A stretch of 64,000 nucleotides of DNA, taken from Streptomyces atratus. GTDB taxonomy: Bacteria > Actinomycetota > Actinomycetes > Streptomycetales > Streptomycetaceae. The notes beneath the pieces were generated by a model, which saw only the letters and a program-made list of their open reading frames with translations, made no database searches and had not been told where the DNA came from. Location of the stretch: positions 124,001 to 188,000 of the forward strand of contig NZ_BMRN01000002.1 in NCBI RefSeq assembly GCF_014648655.1, written 5' to 3'. Numbering within the stretch: the first letter of the stretch is position 1; every line of letters starts with the position of its first letter. Positions 52,419-60,847 of this stretch are shown here, piece by piece. The position numbers were made by a program, and so were the translations under genes.

Positions 52419-53564
52419 ATGACCATCCACCTTCCGCAGGGCCCCTACGAACCCCGCACCACCCCGCTCGACCTCGCCCCCGGCGATGCTCCCCTCGCCT
52501 CCCGTACGGTCTTCTCCGCCGCCCATGTCGTCGCCGACCCGTACGCCGACATCAGCCCCGACTCACCGGCCGCCGTCGACTGGGACGCCACCCTCGCTTT
52601 CCGCCGTCACCTCTGGTCGCACGGTCTCGGCGTCGCCGAAGCCATGGACACCGCCCAGCGCGGCATGGGTCTGGACTGGGCCGGCGCGGCCGAACTGATC
52701 CGCCGTTCCGCCGCCGAGGCGAAGGCGGTCGGCGGCCGCATCGCCTGCGGCGTCGGCACCGACCAGCTTCCCGCCGGACCCGCCTCGCTCGCCGAGGTGC
52801 GGTCCGCGTACGAGGAGCAGCTCACCCTCGTCGAGGAGAGCGGCGCCCAGGCCATCCTGATGGCCTCCCGCGCGCTCGCCGCCGCGGCGAAGGGGCCCGA
52901 GGACTACCTGGAGACGTACGCACACCTCCTGCGCCAGGCCTCCGAACCGGTCGTCCTGCACTGGCTCGGCCCGATGTTCGACCCGGCGCTGGAAGGGTAC
53001 TGGGGCTCCTCGGACCTCGACGCCGCCACCGACACCTTCCTGAAGGTGATCGCCGAGCACCCGGACAAGGTCGACGGCATCAAGATCTCGCTCCTGGACG
53101 CCGAGCGCGAGATCGACGTCCGCCGCCGTCTGCCCGGCGGGGTCCGCTGCTACACGGGCGACGACTTCAACTATCCCGAGCTGATCGCGGGCGACGACCG
53201 CGGCTTCAGCCACGCGCTGCTCGGCATCTTCGACCCGCTGGGCCCGCTGGCCGCACACGCGGTCCGGGTCCTGGACACCGGGGACGTCCAGGGCTTCCGG
53301 GACCTCCTCGACCCCACGGTCGAGCTGTCCCGCCACCTCTTCCAGGCGCCCACCCGGTTCTACAAGACGGGCGTGGTCTTCCTCGCCTGGCTGGCCGGCC
53401 ACCAGGACCACTTCACGATGGTCGGCGGCCTCCAGTCCGCCCGCTCGTTGCCGCATCTGGCGAAGGCGTACGAACTCGCCGACCGGCTGGGCCTGTTCCC
53501 CGACCCGGAGCTGGCCGAGTCCCGGATGCGGGCCCTGCTCGCGGTCAACGGAGGCACACGATGA
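52419..53564 (+). CDS. DUF993 family protein (dihydrodipicolinate synthase-like barrel)
   Basis: A 381-residue protein of the DUF993 family, recognised from RTVFSAAHVVADPYAD near the N-terminus and HRHLW-type and PVVLHWLGPMFDPALEGYWG motifs. These give a DHDPS/aldolase-class barrel with KISLLDAEREIDVRRRLPGG. KTGVVFLAWLAGHQDHFTMV is near the end. It probably acts as an aldolase or lyase on the product of the dehydrogenase. Its stop overlaps the next gene as ATGA. Confidence 0.85.
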   Translation: MTIHLPQGPYEPRTTPLDLAPGDAPLASRTVFSAAHVVADPYADISPDSPAAVDWDATLAFRRHLWSHGLGVAEAMDTAQRGMGLDWAGAAELIRRSAAEAKAVGGRIACGVGTDQLPAGPASLAEVRSAYEEQLTLVEESGAQAILMASRALAAAAKGPEDYLETYAHLLRQASEPVVLHWLGPMFDPALEGYWGSSDLDAATDTFLKVIAEHPDKVDGIKISLLDAEREIDVRRRLPGGVRCYTGDDFNYPELIAGDDRGFSHALLGIFDPLGPLAAHAVRVLDTGDVQGFRDLLDPTVELSRHLFQAPTRFYKTGVVFLAWLAGHQDHFTMVGGLQSARSLPHLAKAYELADRLGLFPDPELAESRMRALLAVNGGTR

Positions 53565-54388
53565 GCGACGGCCGTCTCTCCATCAACCAGGAGACCATCA
53601 AGCAGTGGTCGCTGCCCGAGCTGGCCGAGGGCTGCGCCAAGGCGGGCATCGACAAGGTCGGCCTGTGGCGGGCCCCCGTGCAGGCGTACGGCATCGAGCG
53701 CACCGCCCGACTGCTCGCCGATTCCGGCCTCTCGGTCACCAGCCTCTGCCGGGGCGGCTTCTTCACCGCCATCGACCCGGCGGAACGGGCCCGCGCCCTG
53801 GACGACAACCGCGCCGCCGTCGACGAGGCGGCGGCCCTGTCCACCGACACCCTGGTCCTCGTCTCCGGCGGCCTCCCGGCCGGCAGCAAGGACCTGCACG
53901 GCGCGCGTGAGCGGATCGCGGACGCCCTGGGCGAACTCGCACCGTACGCGGCCGAGCGAGGCGTACGTCTGGCGATCGAACCGCTGCACCCGATGTTCGC
54001 CTCGGACCGCTGCGTCGTCTCCACGCTCTCCCAGGCCCTGGACATCGCGGAACGCTTCCCCGCCGAGCAGGTCGGGGTGGTCGTCGACACGTACCACATC
54101 TGGTGGGACGACCAGGCGGCCGCACAGATCGCCCGGGCGGGCGCGGGCGGCCGTATCCACTCCTTCCAGCTGGCGGACTGGATCACCCCGCTCCCGGCGG
54201 GCGTCCTGCTCGGCCGGGGCCAACTGGGCGACGGGTCCGTGGACTTCCGCGCGTTCCGCACGCTGGTCGAGGCCACCGGCTTCGACGGCCCCATCGAGGT
54301 GGAGATCTTCAACGAGGCCCTCTGGGCCCGCGACGGCGCCGAAGTCCTCGCGGAGGTCGCGTCCCGGTACGCCGAACACGCCTGCTGA
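53561..54388 (+). CDS. Sugar phosphate isomerase/epimerase
   Basis: An AP-endonuclease-2-type barrel of 275 residues. LAIEPLHPMFASDRCVVSTL holds the first metal-ligand Glu, VVVDTYHIWWDD the Asp-x-x-His pair, IHSFQLADWITPLP and GDGSVDFRAFRTLVEATGFD the C-terminal part, and VEIFNEALW the last Glu. ATG is coupled to the DUF993 stop. The operon (dehydrogenase, DUF993, isomerase) looks like a complete degradation unit for a sugar acid or polyol. A diverged copy of its last 65 codons recurs at 61326-61523. Confidence 0.88.
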   Translation: MSDGRLSINQETIKQWSLPELAEGCAKAGIDKVGLWRAPVQAYGIERTARLLADSGLSVTSLCRGGFFTAIDPAERARALDDNRAAVDEAAALSTDTLVLVSGGLPAGSKDLHGARERIADALGELAPYAAERGVRLAIEPLHPMFASDRCVVSTLSQALDIAERFPAEQVGVVVDTYHIWWDDQAAAQIARAGAGGRIHSFQLADWITPLPAGVLLGRGQLGDGSVDFRAFRTLVEATGFDGPIEVEIFNEALWARDGAEVLAEVASRYAEHAC

Positions 54389-54560
54389 GAAGGCATTTTG
54401 CCGCCAGGGTAAAGAGATCACCAAGACGTGCAACCGTTCGGCACCTTGCCGGGTCGTATCTGGCGTCGGGCGCTTCCGGGGAGGGATCCGGGGGGATCGG
54501 GAAGCCCTGACGGAGGGGGAGAGCGAGGGGGGTCCGGTCTTCTGACCGGACCCCGTTTCG
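54194..54560 (+). repeat. Left direct repeat of the toxin island (isomerase 3' end plus terminator)
   Basis: This segment recurs in direct orientation at 61329-61693 with roughly nine bases in ten identical by eye. It covers the last 65 codons of the isomerase gene, its stop, the spacer with GGTAAAGAGATC and GGGTCGTATCTGGCGTCGGG, and the hairpin terminator. The two copies are 7135 bp apart and bracket the polymorphic-toxin genes and the IS element. Confidence 0.88.
54529..54554 (+). terminator. Terminator of the sugar catabolic operon (left repeat copy)
   Basis: GGGGTCCGGT (54529-54538) and ACCGGACCCC (54545-54554) form a perfect 10-bp stem with a six-base loop, followed by CGTTTCG. Confidence 0.75.
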
Positions 54561-54656
54561 TCTCCTGGGCGCAGATGCGTCGGTCATGTTCTCCGCTGGG
54601 GTCTCCGCGCTGAGCCGCAGGCGAGGGAGACGTTCCGCGCCGGCTGAGGGCGAGGC

Positions 54657-54730
54657 TCAGGTATCGAACTCGCCCACCCAGTTGCGCTTCACGAGAGCCA
54701 CGGGCAGGTACTCGGACTCGACCTCGACCG
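54657..54730 (-). pseudogene. Second Imm49 C-terminus, orphan fragment
   Basis: Directly after the stop of the Imm49 gene the minus strand encodes VEVESEYLPVALVKRNWVGE followed by FDT and a stop. This matches, residue for residue in pattern, the end of the intact gene (IEVESGYLPSALLDFAWRGE then FDA). It is in a different frame and has no start. It is the tail of a second Imm49 copy left by recombination between tandem paralogs. The gap 54561-54656 holds nothing else. Confidence 0.72.
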
Positions 54731-55591
54731 CTACGCGTCGAACTCGCCGCGCCAGGCGAAGTCCAGCAGGGCGCTCGGCAGATAGCCGGACTCGACCTCG
54801 ATCGGAATGCCGTTGGCCTTCGCCAGGCACGCCACCGCCAACGGGGCGATGGCCACGACCCCTTCGATGTTCTGGGTGCGGTCCTCGTCGGCCGTCCAGT
54901 ACTCCTTGTGCCAGCGAAGAGCGTCGTTCAGGGCCTCGTTGAAGCCTGCTGCGTCCTTGCGCAAGTAGCGGTAGAACATCATGATCGGCGGGTACTCCAG
55001 CTTGCCCATGGTCTCGGCATCGAGAACGTGGGTGACCTCGGGAGCGCTCAGGTCCACGGCCCGCACCAGGTGCTGGCTGACGTCGTCACGCCGCAGCCAG
55101 AAGCTCCGGAGGGTTTCCACCCAGGCGTAGACGTACTCGTCAAGCACTCCGCCACAGTCACGCAGCAACGACGCCGGCACCTGCGCCAGCATGTCGAGGC
55201 GGCCCGTCTCCCGGCAGATCAGCGCCAGGAAGAAGGCGTTGAGCCAGGTCCCCGCGTTGAGGTAGAGCTGCGGGCCGGTGGTGGCGAGTTGCCGCTCCTC
55301 CTGGCGGATCTTGCAGGTCACCGTCTCCTGATTGGTGAACGTGGCGGCGAAGACCGCCGAGTGCACCTGCATGGTCAGCAGCCAGGATTCCCAGGTCTCC
55401 AGCATCACCGCATCCGGGTCCCCGACGCAGCGGATGCGCGCCACGTTCAGCGACGTGGTCAGCGCCCCGCTCCTGGCGCGATGTGAGGTCCCGATGGTCT
55501 GCAGCGAATTTGCCAGGGACTTCTCCATGACGGGGACGACTGCCTCCATCTCAGCCACTGGATAGCTCTGGCGGGACACGCTCGTAACCAC
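54731..55591 (-). CDS. Immunity 49 (Imm49) family protein
   Basis: An immunity protein of 286 residues, predicted alpha-helical and cytoplasmic, placed in Imm49 from general pattern: TWLNAFFLALICRETGRLDM in the middle, a FYRYLRKDAAGFNEALNDAL helix and the IEVESGYLPSALL end. It lies 18 nt downstream of the toxin gene on the same strand, the standard toxin-then-immunity order. It should neutralise the C-terminal toxin domain of that protein. GGGAG precedes the GTG. Confidence 0.8.
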   Translation of the reverse strand: MVTSVSRQSYPVAEMEAVVPVMEKSLANSLQTIGTSHRARSGALTTSLNVARIRCVGDPDAVMLETWESWLLTMQVHSAVFAATFTNQETVTCKIRQEERQLATTGPQLYLNAGTWLNAFFLALICRETGRLDMLAQVPASLLRDCGGVLDEYVYAWVETLRSFWLRRDDVSQHLVRAVDLSAPEVTHVLDAETMGKLEYPPIMMFYRYLRKDAAGFNEALNDALRWHKEYWTADEDRTQNIEGVVAIAPLAVACLAKANGIPIEVESGYLPSALLDFAWRGEFDA

Positions 55592-55609
55592 TGATCTCCC
55601 TTGTCAGAT

Positions 55610-58390
55610 TCAGATCTTGAAGTATTCGAGGACCGCTCCGGCGTACGTACCCTTGCCCTCGACGGCCTTCACCATCGCATACTCCAGGTTTCCGCTTTCG
55701 AACGCCGGCCTCAGCTCGGCCGCCAGATTGGCGTTGGTCCAGGTCTTTCCAGCGCTGTCGGTCACCGAAAGTAGAGGGCGGGCTTCCATTTCAGAGATGA
55801 TGGTTTCCAGGTAGTGGCTGGTGCCCTGCTGCACCATAAACTTTTCGGCGGCGCCCTTGCCTCTGCGCCAGATGAGCCCCGAACTCGGCGCCTTCGCCTC
55901 GACGATCAAGAGCTTGCCGTCCGGCCGCCGGTACAACTGATCGAACATGTTGGCGCCGTTGGGTGTCTTCGGGAGAGGCTGCTCCACCGCACCCTCGAAC
56001 CGCTCAGGCACCACGTGCAGCCGCGCGGCATCCTCGCCCAGGCGTTCGGAGTAGCTGCTGTTGTTGGACGTCTGATCGTCGAAATGATCGATGAACCGTT
56101 TCCGGGCACGCTCCACGTCCGCCAGCGTCTGCTCGGTCGGCGCAGCCTTGTGCGCACGCTCGGCGTTGGACAGGTCCACAGAGACCCTGCGGTCCTTCGC
56201 GACATCGTCGAGGTGGTCGATCTGGTCGACCGGGGTGCTCCCGCGAGTCAGTGGGTCGCGGCCGTACCTGATCTCCGACGGGGCCGAGGGCAGGTCGTGC
56301 TTGGAGATCCAGGATCCGTCGCTGTCCTTCGCGAGGATGGGTAGTTCGACCCCGTCGATCTTGGTGTGGATGCTGTGGCGATGGCCGTCCGACCGGTAGT
56401 ACAGGTCGAACCAGGATTTGTCGGGGTCGTTCGCACGCCGGACGAATTCGTCCTGCTTGACCTTGATTTCCTCAGCGGTCAGCTGCCGACCGCCCGAGGG
56501 GGGCGCCGGCTGCGCCGCATCATTCGTGCCGTGTGCCGCGTCGTCCAGGCCGCCTGCGCCCGGGGTCTCCGGGAGGTGGGTGCCACCCGTGAACGGGGGC
56601 TCGTGGTGGCCACCGCCGCCGGGGCCATCCATGTGGCTGCCCGTGCCGGGAGGGCCGTCGCCGTGGCCAGTACCCGAGGGGCCGTCGGTGTGGCCGCTGC
56701 CCGTGGAGGGGGTCTGATCGCCTTGGTGCAGCGGGTCGTTGCCGTGGCTGCCGCGGGGGGTGTTGTCCAGGTTGTTCGTGGGCAAGTGGTCGCCCGCGTG
56801 GCCGCCAGGGGTGTGGCCGCCCCTACGGAGCGGGTCGGAGATGTCGCTACCGAGGCGGATGCCGTCGTCACCGCGGCTGCCGACGCCCGCCAGGACGCGG
56901 TCCGGGACCTCGGCCGTGCCCGGGGAGTCCACCTTCGGGGCGTCGGTCTTCGGTACGCCCGCGCCCGCGTCCGGCTTGCCCGTCGTGGCGTCCTTCGCGT
57001 GCTGGGCGATGCTGCCGTCCTCGTTGTAGAGGTTGCCGTCGCGGTCCATGTACGGCGCGCCCTCGTCGAAGGGTGACTTGATCGTGCCTTCCGGCAGTGC
57101 CACAGCTCCCTCGGGGAGTTTGACTGTGCCGTTGGGGAGGGTGACTGCTCCGTCCGGGAGCGTCGCGCCCTGAGGGAGGTGGACCGTGCCGTCGGGGAGC
57201 TTGATCGTGCCCTCGGGCAGGGTGATGACGTTGTCGGGGAGTGGTGGGAACTCGACGCGGCCCATGCCCTTGAGTCCGGCCAGCACGTCGCCGATCTTCG
57301 AGAGTCCCGCGCCCGCGCCCTTGAAGACGTAGGTCATGGGGTCGACGATCCGGCCGGCCTTGCCTGCGAAGGACAGGGCCTTGGCCGCCATGCCGGCCTT
57401 GCCCGCGCCCGCTACCGCGCTGCCGGTGCCGCCGGTGAAGACGGTGGTCAGGACGTTGAAGGTGACTGCTCCCGCGGCTCTGGAGGGGTTGTTGCCCCAT
57501 TGGTCCCAGGCCACCAGCGCTTTGCCGGTTTCCTTCATCGCGGTGCGTGAGTCCCTTATCCAGGACGGGAGTTTGTCATCGGGGAGTGCCCAGAAGGCGG
57601 CGTTCACACCGGGGATGATGGCGATCGCTACTCCGGTGGCGAGTTTGGCCAGGCCGGTCCATGCCTGTTTCGCGGCGTCCCAGCCGTCGACGCCGAACAG
57701 GGTGCCCAGGCCCTTGATGGTGCCCCAGACGCCGTCGACGACGAAGCCCTTGCCGAAGTCGTAGGCGTGCTCCCACACCTGCCACCAGGGGGTCGACTCC
57801 TCGACCGCGTCTCCCCAGGGCAGGCTTTTCGCCTGCTTGAGGGCTTCGGCGTCGTAGCCGTACATGCCCTCCTTGGTGGAGCCGTCGTTCGTCTTGAGTG
57901 CCTTGCCTCCGACCAGGGCGACGATTTTGGCGTGGCAGGCGCGTTCCACCTCCTGGAAGGCGGCCCAGACCTCGGCTATCTCGTTGCGGCGGTGGTTGTT
58001 CTCCTCGACCAGGTCGCCGTCTTCGCGCCACTTGTCGTCGCCGTCGACCTTGACGCGGAAGGCGACGGCTTCCCGCTTGAGCTCCTTGAGCTTCTCGACC
58101 AGCGGGTAGGCGTCGTCCGAGTAGGTGCCCAGTGCACCGGCGATGACACACAGGTCCGAGCTCAGGGTGAGCCCGGTGTCCGCGACCGGCTTGGTCGTGG
58201 CGAACAGTTGCTCCGCCTCGGGTGCTTTGTAGAAGGCGTGCAGTCCGCCGAAGCTGGTGTGGACGTCACCGGCGGCCGTCGCGATCTTCGCGCCGTCGGT
58301 GGACAGTGCTGTCACCTTTGTGTCGAGCAGGGCGAGGTCACCGGTGAAGACCGGTATCCCGACAGGGTCGACCGGAGCGTTGCCGCTCAC
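55610..58390 (-). CDS. Polymorphic toxin with LPxG repeats and PD-(D/E)xK nuclease-like C-terminus
   Basis: A 926-residue secreted-toxin candidate. The N-terminal 165 residues are helical and WXG/LXG-like. Then come an aromatic and hydrophobic region (TPWWQVWEHAYDFGKGF, LAKLATGVAIAIIPGVNAAF) and a 7-residue repeat block around 57075-57240 (LPEGTIK, LPDGTVH, LPDGAVT, LPNGTVK and so on, seven units). A Gly/Pro/His-rich linker (about 56480-56850) leads to a C-terminal domain of about 290 residues. NMFDQLYRRPDGKLLIVEAK supplies the Asp and the Glu-x-Lys of a restriction-endonuclease fold. The start overlaps the upstream stop as GTGA. It is probably exported by the type VII (Esx) pathway. Confidence 0.82.
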   Translation of the reverse strand: MSGNAPVDPVGIPVFTGDLALLDTKVTALSTDGAKIATAAGDVHTSFGGLHAFYKAPEAEQLFATTKPVADTGLTLSSDLCVIAGALGTYSDDAYPLVEKLKELKREAVAFRVKVDGDDKWREDGDLVEENNHRRNEIAEVWAAFQEVERACHAKIVALVGGKALKTNDGSTKEGMYGYDAEALKQAKSLPWGDAVEESTPWWQVWEHAYDFGKGFVVDGVWGTIKGLGTLFGVDGWDAAKQAWTGLAKLATGVAIAIIPGVNAAFWALPDDKLPSWIRDSRTAMKETGKALVAWDQWGNNPSRAAGAVTFNVLTTVFTGGTGSAVAGAGKAGMAAKALSFAGKAGRIVDPMTYVFKGAGAGLSKIGDVLAGLKGMGRVEFPPLPDNVITLPEGTIKLPDGTVHLPQGATLPDGAVTLPNGTVKLPEGAVALPEGTIKSPFDEGAPYMDRDGNLYNEDGSIAQHAKDATTGKPDAGAGVPKTDAPKVDSPGTAEVPDRVLAGVGSRGDDGIRLGSDISDPLRRGGHTPGGHAGDHLPTNNLDNTPRGSHGNDPLHQGDQTPSTGSGHTDGPSGTGHGDGPPGTGSHMDGPGGGGHHEPPFTGGTHLPETPGAGGLDDAAHGTNDAAQPAPPSGGRQLTAEEIKVKQDEFVRRANDPDKSWFDLYYRSDGHRHSIHTKIDGVELPILAKDSDGSWISKHDLPSAPSEIRYGRDPLTRGSTPVDQIDHLDDVAKDRRVSVDLSNAERAHKAAPTEQTLADVERARKRFIDHFDDQTSNNSSYSERLGEDAARLHVVPERFEGAVEQPLPKTPNGANMFDQLYRRPDGKLLIVEAKAPSSGLIWRRGKGAAEKFMVQQGTSHYLETIISEMEARPLLSVTDSAGKTWTNANLAAELRPAFESGNLEYAMVKAVEGKGTYAGAVLEYFKI

Positions 58391-58812
58391 CTGTGTCCCC
58401 CGGTGTCCTTGAGGAGGTCCAGGCGTACGGCCTTCGCCGCGTTCTGCGCGTGCTCGGCGGCTTCCAGGTCGCCCTCGCAGTACGCGTTCGTGGCTTCGAC
58501 CGCGCCCAGGACGGCCGCCTCGATGCGCTCGGCCATCGCCTTGAAGTCCTTCTGGCGCTCTCCGAGGTACTCGCCCAGTGCCGCGGCCACCGGCCCCATC
58601 GCCTTTTGTGACAACGGCGCCTTCCCCGGTGCCACCGGGCCCTGCAAAGGCGTGGCGGCCTGCGGGCCGGGAACGGCCGTACCCGCCGCCTGCGCAGCCT
58701 CCGACATGGTCGTCATCAGTGCGGTCAGGGCCTTCTCCAGGTCCCCGGCATGCGTACCGGTGACCTTCAACTGGCCCTGCACCCCCTGCGGTCTGATGTC
58801 CCACGCCACCAT
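58387..58812 (-). CDS. DUF6507-type Esx-associated small protein
   Basis: A 141-residue alpha-helical protein starting MVAWDIRPQGVQGQLKVTGT, the conserved opening of the DUF6507 group. LGEYLGERQKDFKAMAERIE and EATNAYCEGDLEAAEHAQNA are later helices. It lies between the ESAT-6-like genes and the toxin gene, with GTGA coupling to the toxin. This position suggests a chaperone or partner that escorts the toxin's N-terminal domain to the Esx machinery. AGAGGGGG lies 8 nt before the ATG; in-frame GTG 58809 is an alternative. Confidence 0.8.
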   Translation of the reverse strand: MVAWDIRPQGVQGQLKVTGTHAGDLEKALTALMTTMSEAAQAAGTAVPGPQAATPLQGPVAPGKAPLSQKAMGPVAAALGEYLGERQKDFKAMAERIEAAVLGAVEATNAYCEGDLEAAEHAQNAAKAVRLDLLKDTGGHR

Positions 58813-58905
58813 GCGAAAGCCCCCTCTGCCGAACTGTCCTGGCACACTGCGTATCCACAACCCATGCCCCGCAGGATCGTTCCTTCTGATGCGGGGAGGA
58901 GCGCC

Positions 58906-59217
58906 TCAGCCGATGTTGTCGACCGCGGCCTTCGCGCGCGTGATCGTGTGCTGAGCCGTTCCGTCGTTCTTCTCCAGCGTCGTCTTCAGCAACTGGATGA
59001 TGTTCTTGACCTCCTGCGACGAACGGTTCCACCGCAGTTCCTTGCCGTGGTACTCATCCGCCACACCGTCCGCCGCGAAGTCCGCCATCGCTGCCTTCAC
59101 CTGCGCGTCACGCGCCGCGATCACTTCCTCCAGCTGCGCGATCACCACCTGAATGTTGCCCTGCGCATCCGCGGACGCACCCGTGTCGTACGAACGACGA
59201 TCACTCTGACCAGCCAT
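58906..59217 (-). CDS. ESAT-6/WXG100-like small protein
   Basis: A 103-residue helical-hairpin protein starting MAGQSDRRSYDTGASADAQG. VIAQLEEVIAARDAQVKAAM and the second helix after VADEYHGKELRWNRSSQEVK fit the Esx-type (pore-forming ESAT-6 family) proteins of Streptomyces. The turn motif reads ELRWN rather than a strict WXG. It likely forms a dimer with the 59238 protein and is secreted by type VII secretion. No secretion machinery (EccC etc.) is in the window. Confidence 0.83.
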   Translation of the reverse strand: MAGQSDRRSYDTGASADAQGNIQVVIAQLEEVIAARDAQVKAAMADFAADGVADEYHGKELRWNRSSQEVKNIIQLLKTTLEKNDGTAQHTITRAKAAVDNIG

Positions 59218-59237
59218 CGGAAACCCAACCCCGTCTG

Positions 59238-59570
59238 TCAGCGGCCGCCGAAGCGCGCCGCGTCGAAGTTCGCCGCCGACATCTGCTGCCGCGCGTTGTC
59301 ACCCTGCTCCTGATCACCCGAGCTGAACGCCGCCTCCATCCCCGACTGACCACCGAGGAGAGCCGACAGCGAACCGTTCAACGCCGCCGTGATCTCGTCC
59401 GACCGCCCCTTGAACGAATCAAACGCCGCACGCCCCGCACCGTTGAACTTCCCCTCCAACGGCTGCGCGGCCTGCACCAGCTGACGAATCAACGTCCCCA
59501 GATCAGTACTCGACCCACGCGACTTCGACGACAGCGTCGAAAGAACCTGCGCCCCCATGTCGAACTTCAT
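59238..59570 (-). CDS. ESAT-6/WXG100-like small protein
   Basis: A 110-residue protein, starting MKFDMGAQVLSTLSSKSRGS, in the Esx family. LIRQLVQAAQPLEGKFNGAG and RAAFDSFKGRSDEITAALNG form the two helices with a FNGAG turn in the place of WXG. The ATG at 59570 is preferred; a TTG at 59585 would add MAGDW. It is the first gene of the operon 59238-58906-58812-58390-55591, which reads Esx, Esx, chaperone-like, toxin, immunity. Confidence 0.85.
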   Translation of the reverse strand: MKFDMGAQVLSTLSSKSRGSSTDLGTLIRQLVQAAQPLEGKFNGAGRAAFDSFKGRSDEITAALNGSLSALLGGQSGMEAAFSSGDQEQGDNARQQMSAANFDAARFGGR

Positions 59571-59947
59571 CCAGTCCCCCGCCAAGTCTTGCGAACGTAT
59601 GTGCTACCACCTTTATCAACTCTGCGTTGCCGATGCAATCAAGGGGCATTGCGTTGCGAGTGGCGTGTGAGGGGCCGGAGCGAGAGCCAGGGTGCCCAAT
59701 TCGGCACATACTTGAACTATTTTCCCCTCACTGGTGGCGGATCGTTTTTTGAGTGGCCCGGCTGCCGCGTACTTTCGGCCGATTCTCGTCTCGTTCGCAA
59801 AGCCGAACGCGACGCTGCTCCCGGTGCACCGCAGCTGGTGAGCGGCGGGCTGCCATGTGGGCAGGCCGGGCGCTCGTGCTGGGCCCGTTCGCCGTGGAGG
59901 TGGGGCGGCCCTTCCCGGCCGTCGGCGGCCCGATCCCATAAGACGTC
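59571..59947. other. Promoter region of the Esx/toxin operon, no gene seen
   Basis: About 380 bp between the first Esx gene and the IS element. Local composition is less GC-rich near 59600-59640 and 59715-59755. Open frames here lack the expected third-position bias. It should contain the promoter of the minus-strand toxin operon, but I see no clear -35/-10 pair. Confidence 0.45.
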
Positions 59948-60798
59948 GTTTCCTTTGGCTCGGCGGGTCGTTGTGCCGTGCATGACGTGTTTCGTTGAGC
60001 GGCTAGTGCCGGACGAGTTGTGGGTCTTGTTCCGTCGAGTGGTGCCGCCGACGGAGGTGGTCCGTCCGCAGGGCGGTGGTCGACGGCGGGCGGGCGATCG
60101 TGAAGTGTTGGCGGCGATCTTGTTCGTGGCGACCACGGGCTGCACGTGGCGGCAGTTGCCGCCGGTATTCGGACCGGCCTGGCCGACGGTCTACAGGCGA
60201 TTCGCGCAGTGGTCGAAAGCGCGGGTGTGGGCCCGGCTGCACCGCGTTGTTCTCGATGAACTCGGTGCCAGGGGTGAGCTGGACTGGTCGCGTTGCGCGA
60301 TCGATTCCGTCAGCATCCGGGCGGCGAAAGGGGGCCTTTGACGGGACTAAATCCGACTGACCGCGGCAAGTTGGGATCGAAGATTCACCTGCTTACCGAT
60401 CGGAACGGCCTACCGCTGTCGTTGGGGATCTCCGGGGCGAACATGCACGACAGCCAGGGCCTTGAACCGCTTGTGCGCGGTATCCCTCCCATCCGGTCCC
60501 GCCGCGGCCCGCGCCGCCGACGGCCGGCGAAGCTGCATGCCGACAAGGGCTACGACTACGACCACCTGTGTCGATGGCTCCGTAAACGCGGCATCGCCCA
60601 CCGCATCGCCCGCAAGGGCATCGAATCCTCACAGCGACTGGGCCGTCACCGCTGGGTGGTCGAGAGGGCAGCGTCCTGGCTAGCAGGCTGCCGACGTCTG
60701 CACCGCCGCTACGAGCGCAAAGCAGAACACTTCCTCGCCTTTGTGGGCATAGCAGCAGTTCTCATCTGCCACCGCCGACTCACGAGGCGAAGCGAAAC
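59948..60798 (+). mobile_element. IS5-family insertion sequence
   Basis: About 850 bp. Imperfect terminal inverted repeats start with GTTTC at the left (59948-59970) and end with GAAAC at the right (60776-60798); about 17 of 23-26 bases agree. It encodes an IS5-type transposase in two frames. The right end coincides with the stop codon of the Imm10 gene. I found no convincing target duplication, so the ends are approximate. Confidence 0.7.
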
Positions 60799-60847
60799 TA
60801 GAGCCCAACACGCTCAGGGCGGGCGTTCTGACGCCCGCACGCCATGA
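59982..60847 (+). CDS. IS5-family transposase in two overlapping frames (-1 shift)
   Basis: The first frame (59982-60341) starts MTCFVERLVPDELWVLFRRV, then AAILFVATTGCTWRQLPPVF, the N-terminal HTH part, and SRCAIDSVSIRAAKGG with the first catalytic Asp. The second frame (from about 60293) continues LTGLNPTDRGKLGSKIHLLT, has HADKGYDYDHLCRWLRKRGI with the second Asp, and RHRWVVERAASWLAGCRRL with the Glu. The frames overlap at a run of five G after AAA, where a -1 slip would join them, as known in this IS group. It may also be a lesion. The second frame runs past the inverted repeat to 60847. Confidence 0.82.

Noticed and set aside
59571..59947. Plus-strand frame from 59589 as an N-terminal extension of the transposase
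   Set aside because: It crosses the IS left inverted repeat. IS5 transposase homology begins at MTCFVERLVPDELW (59982).
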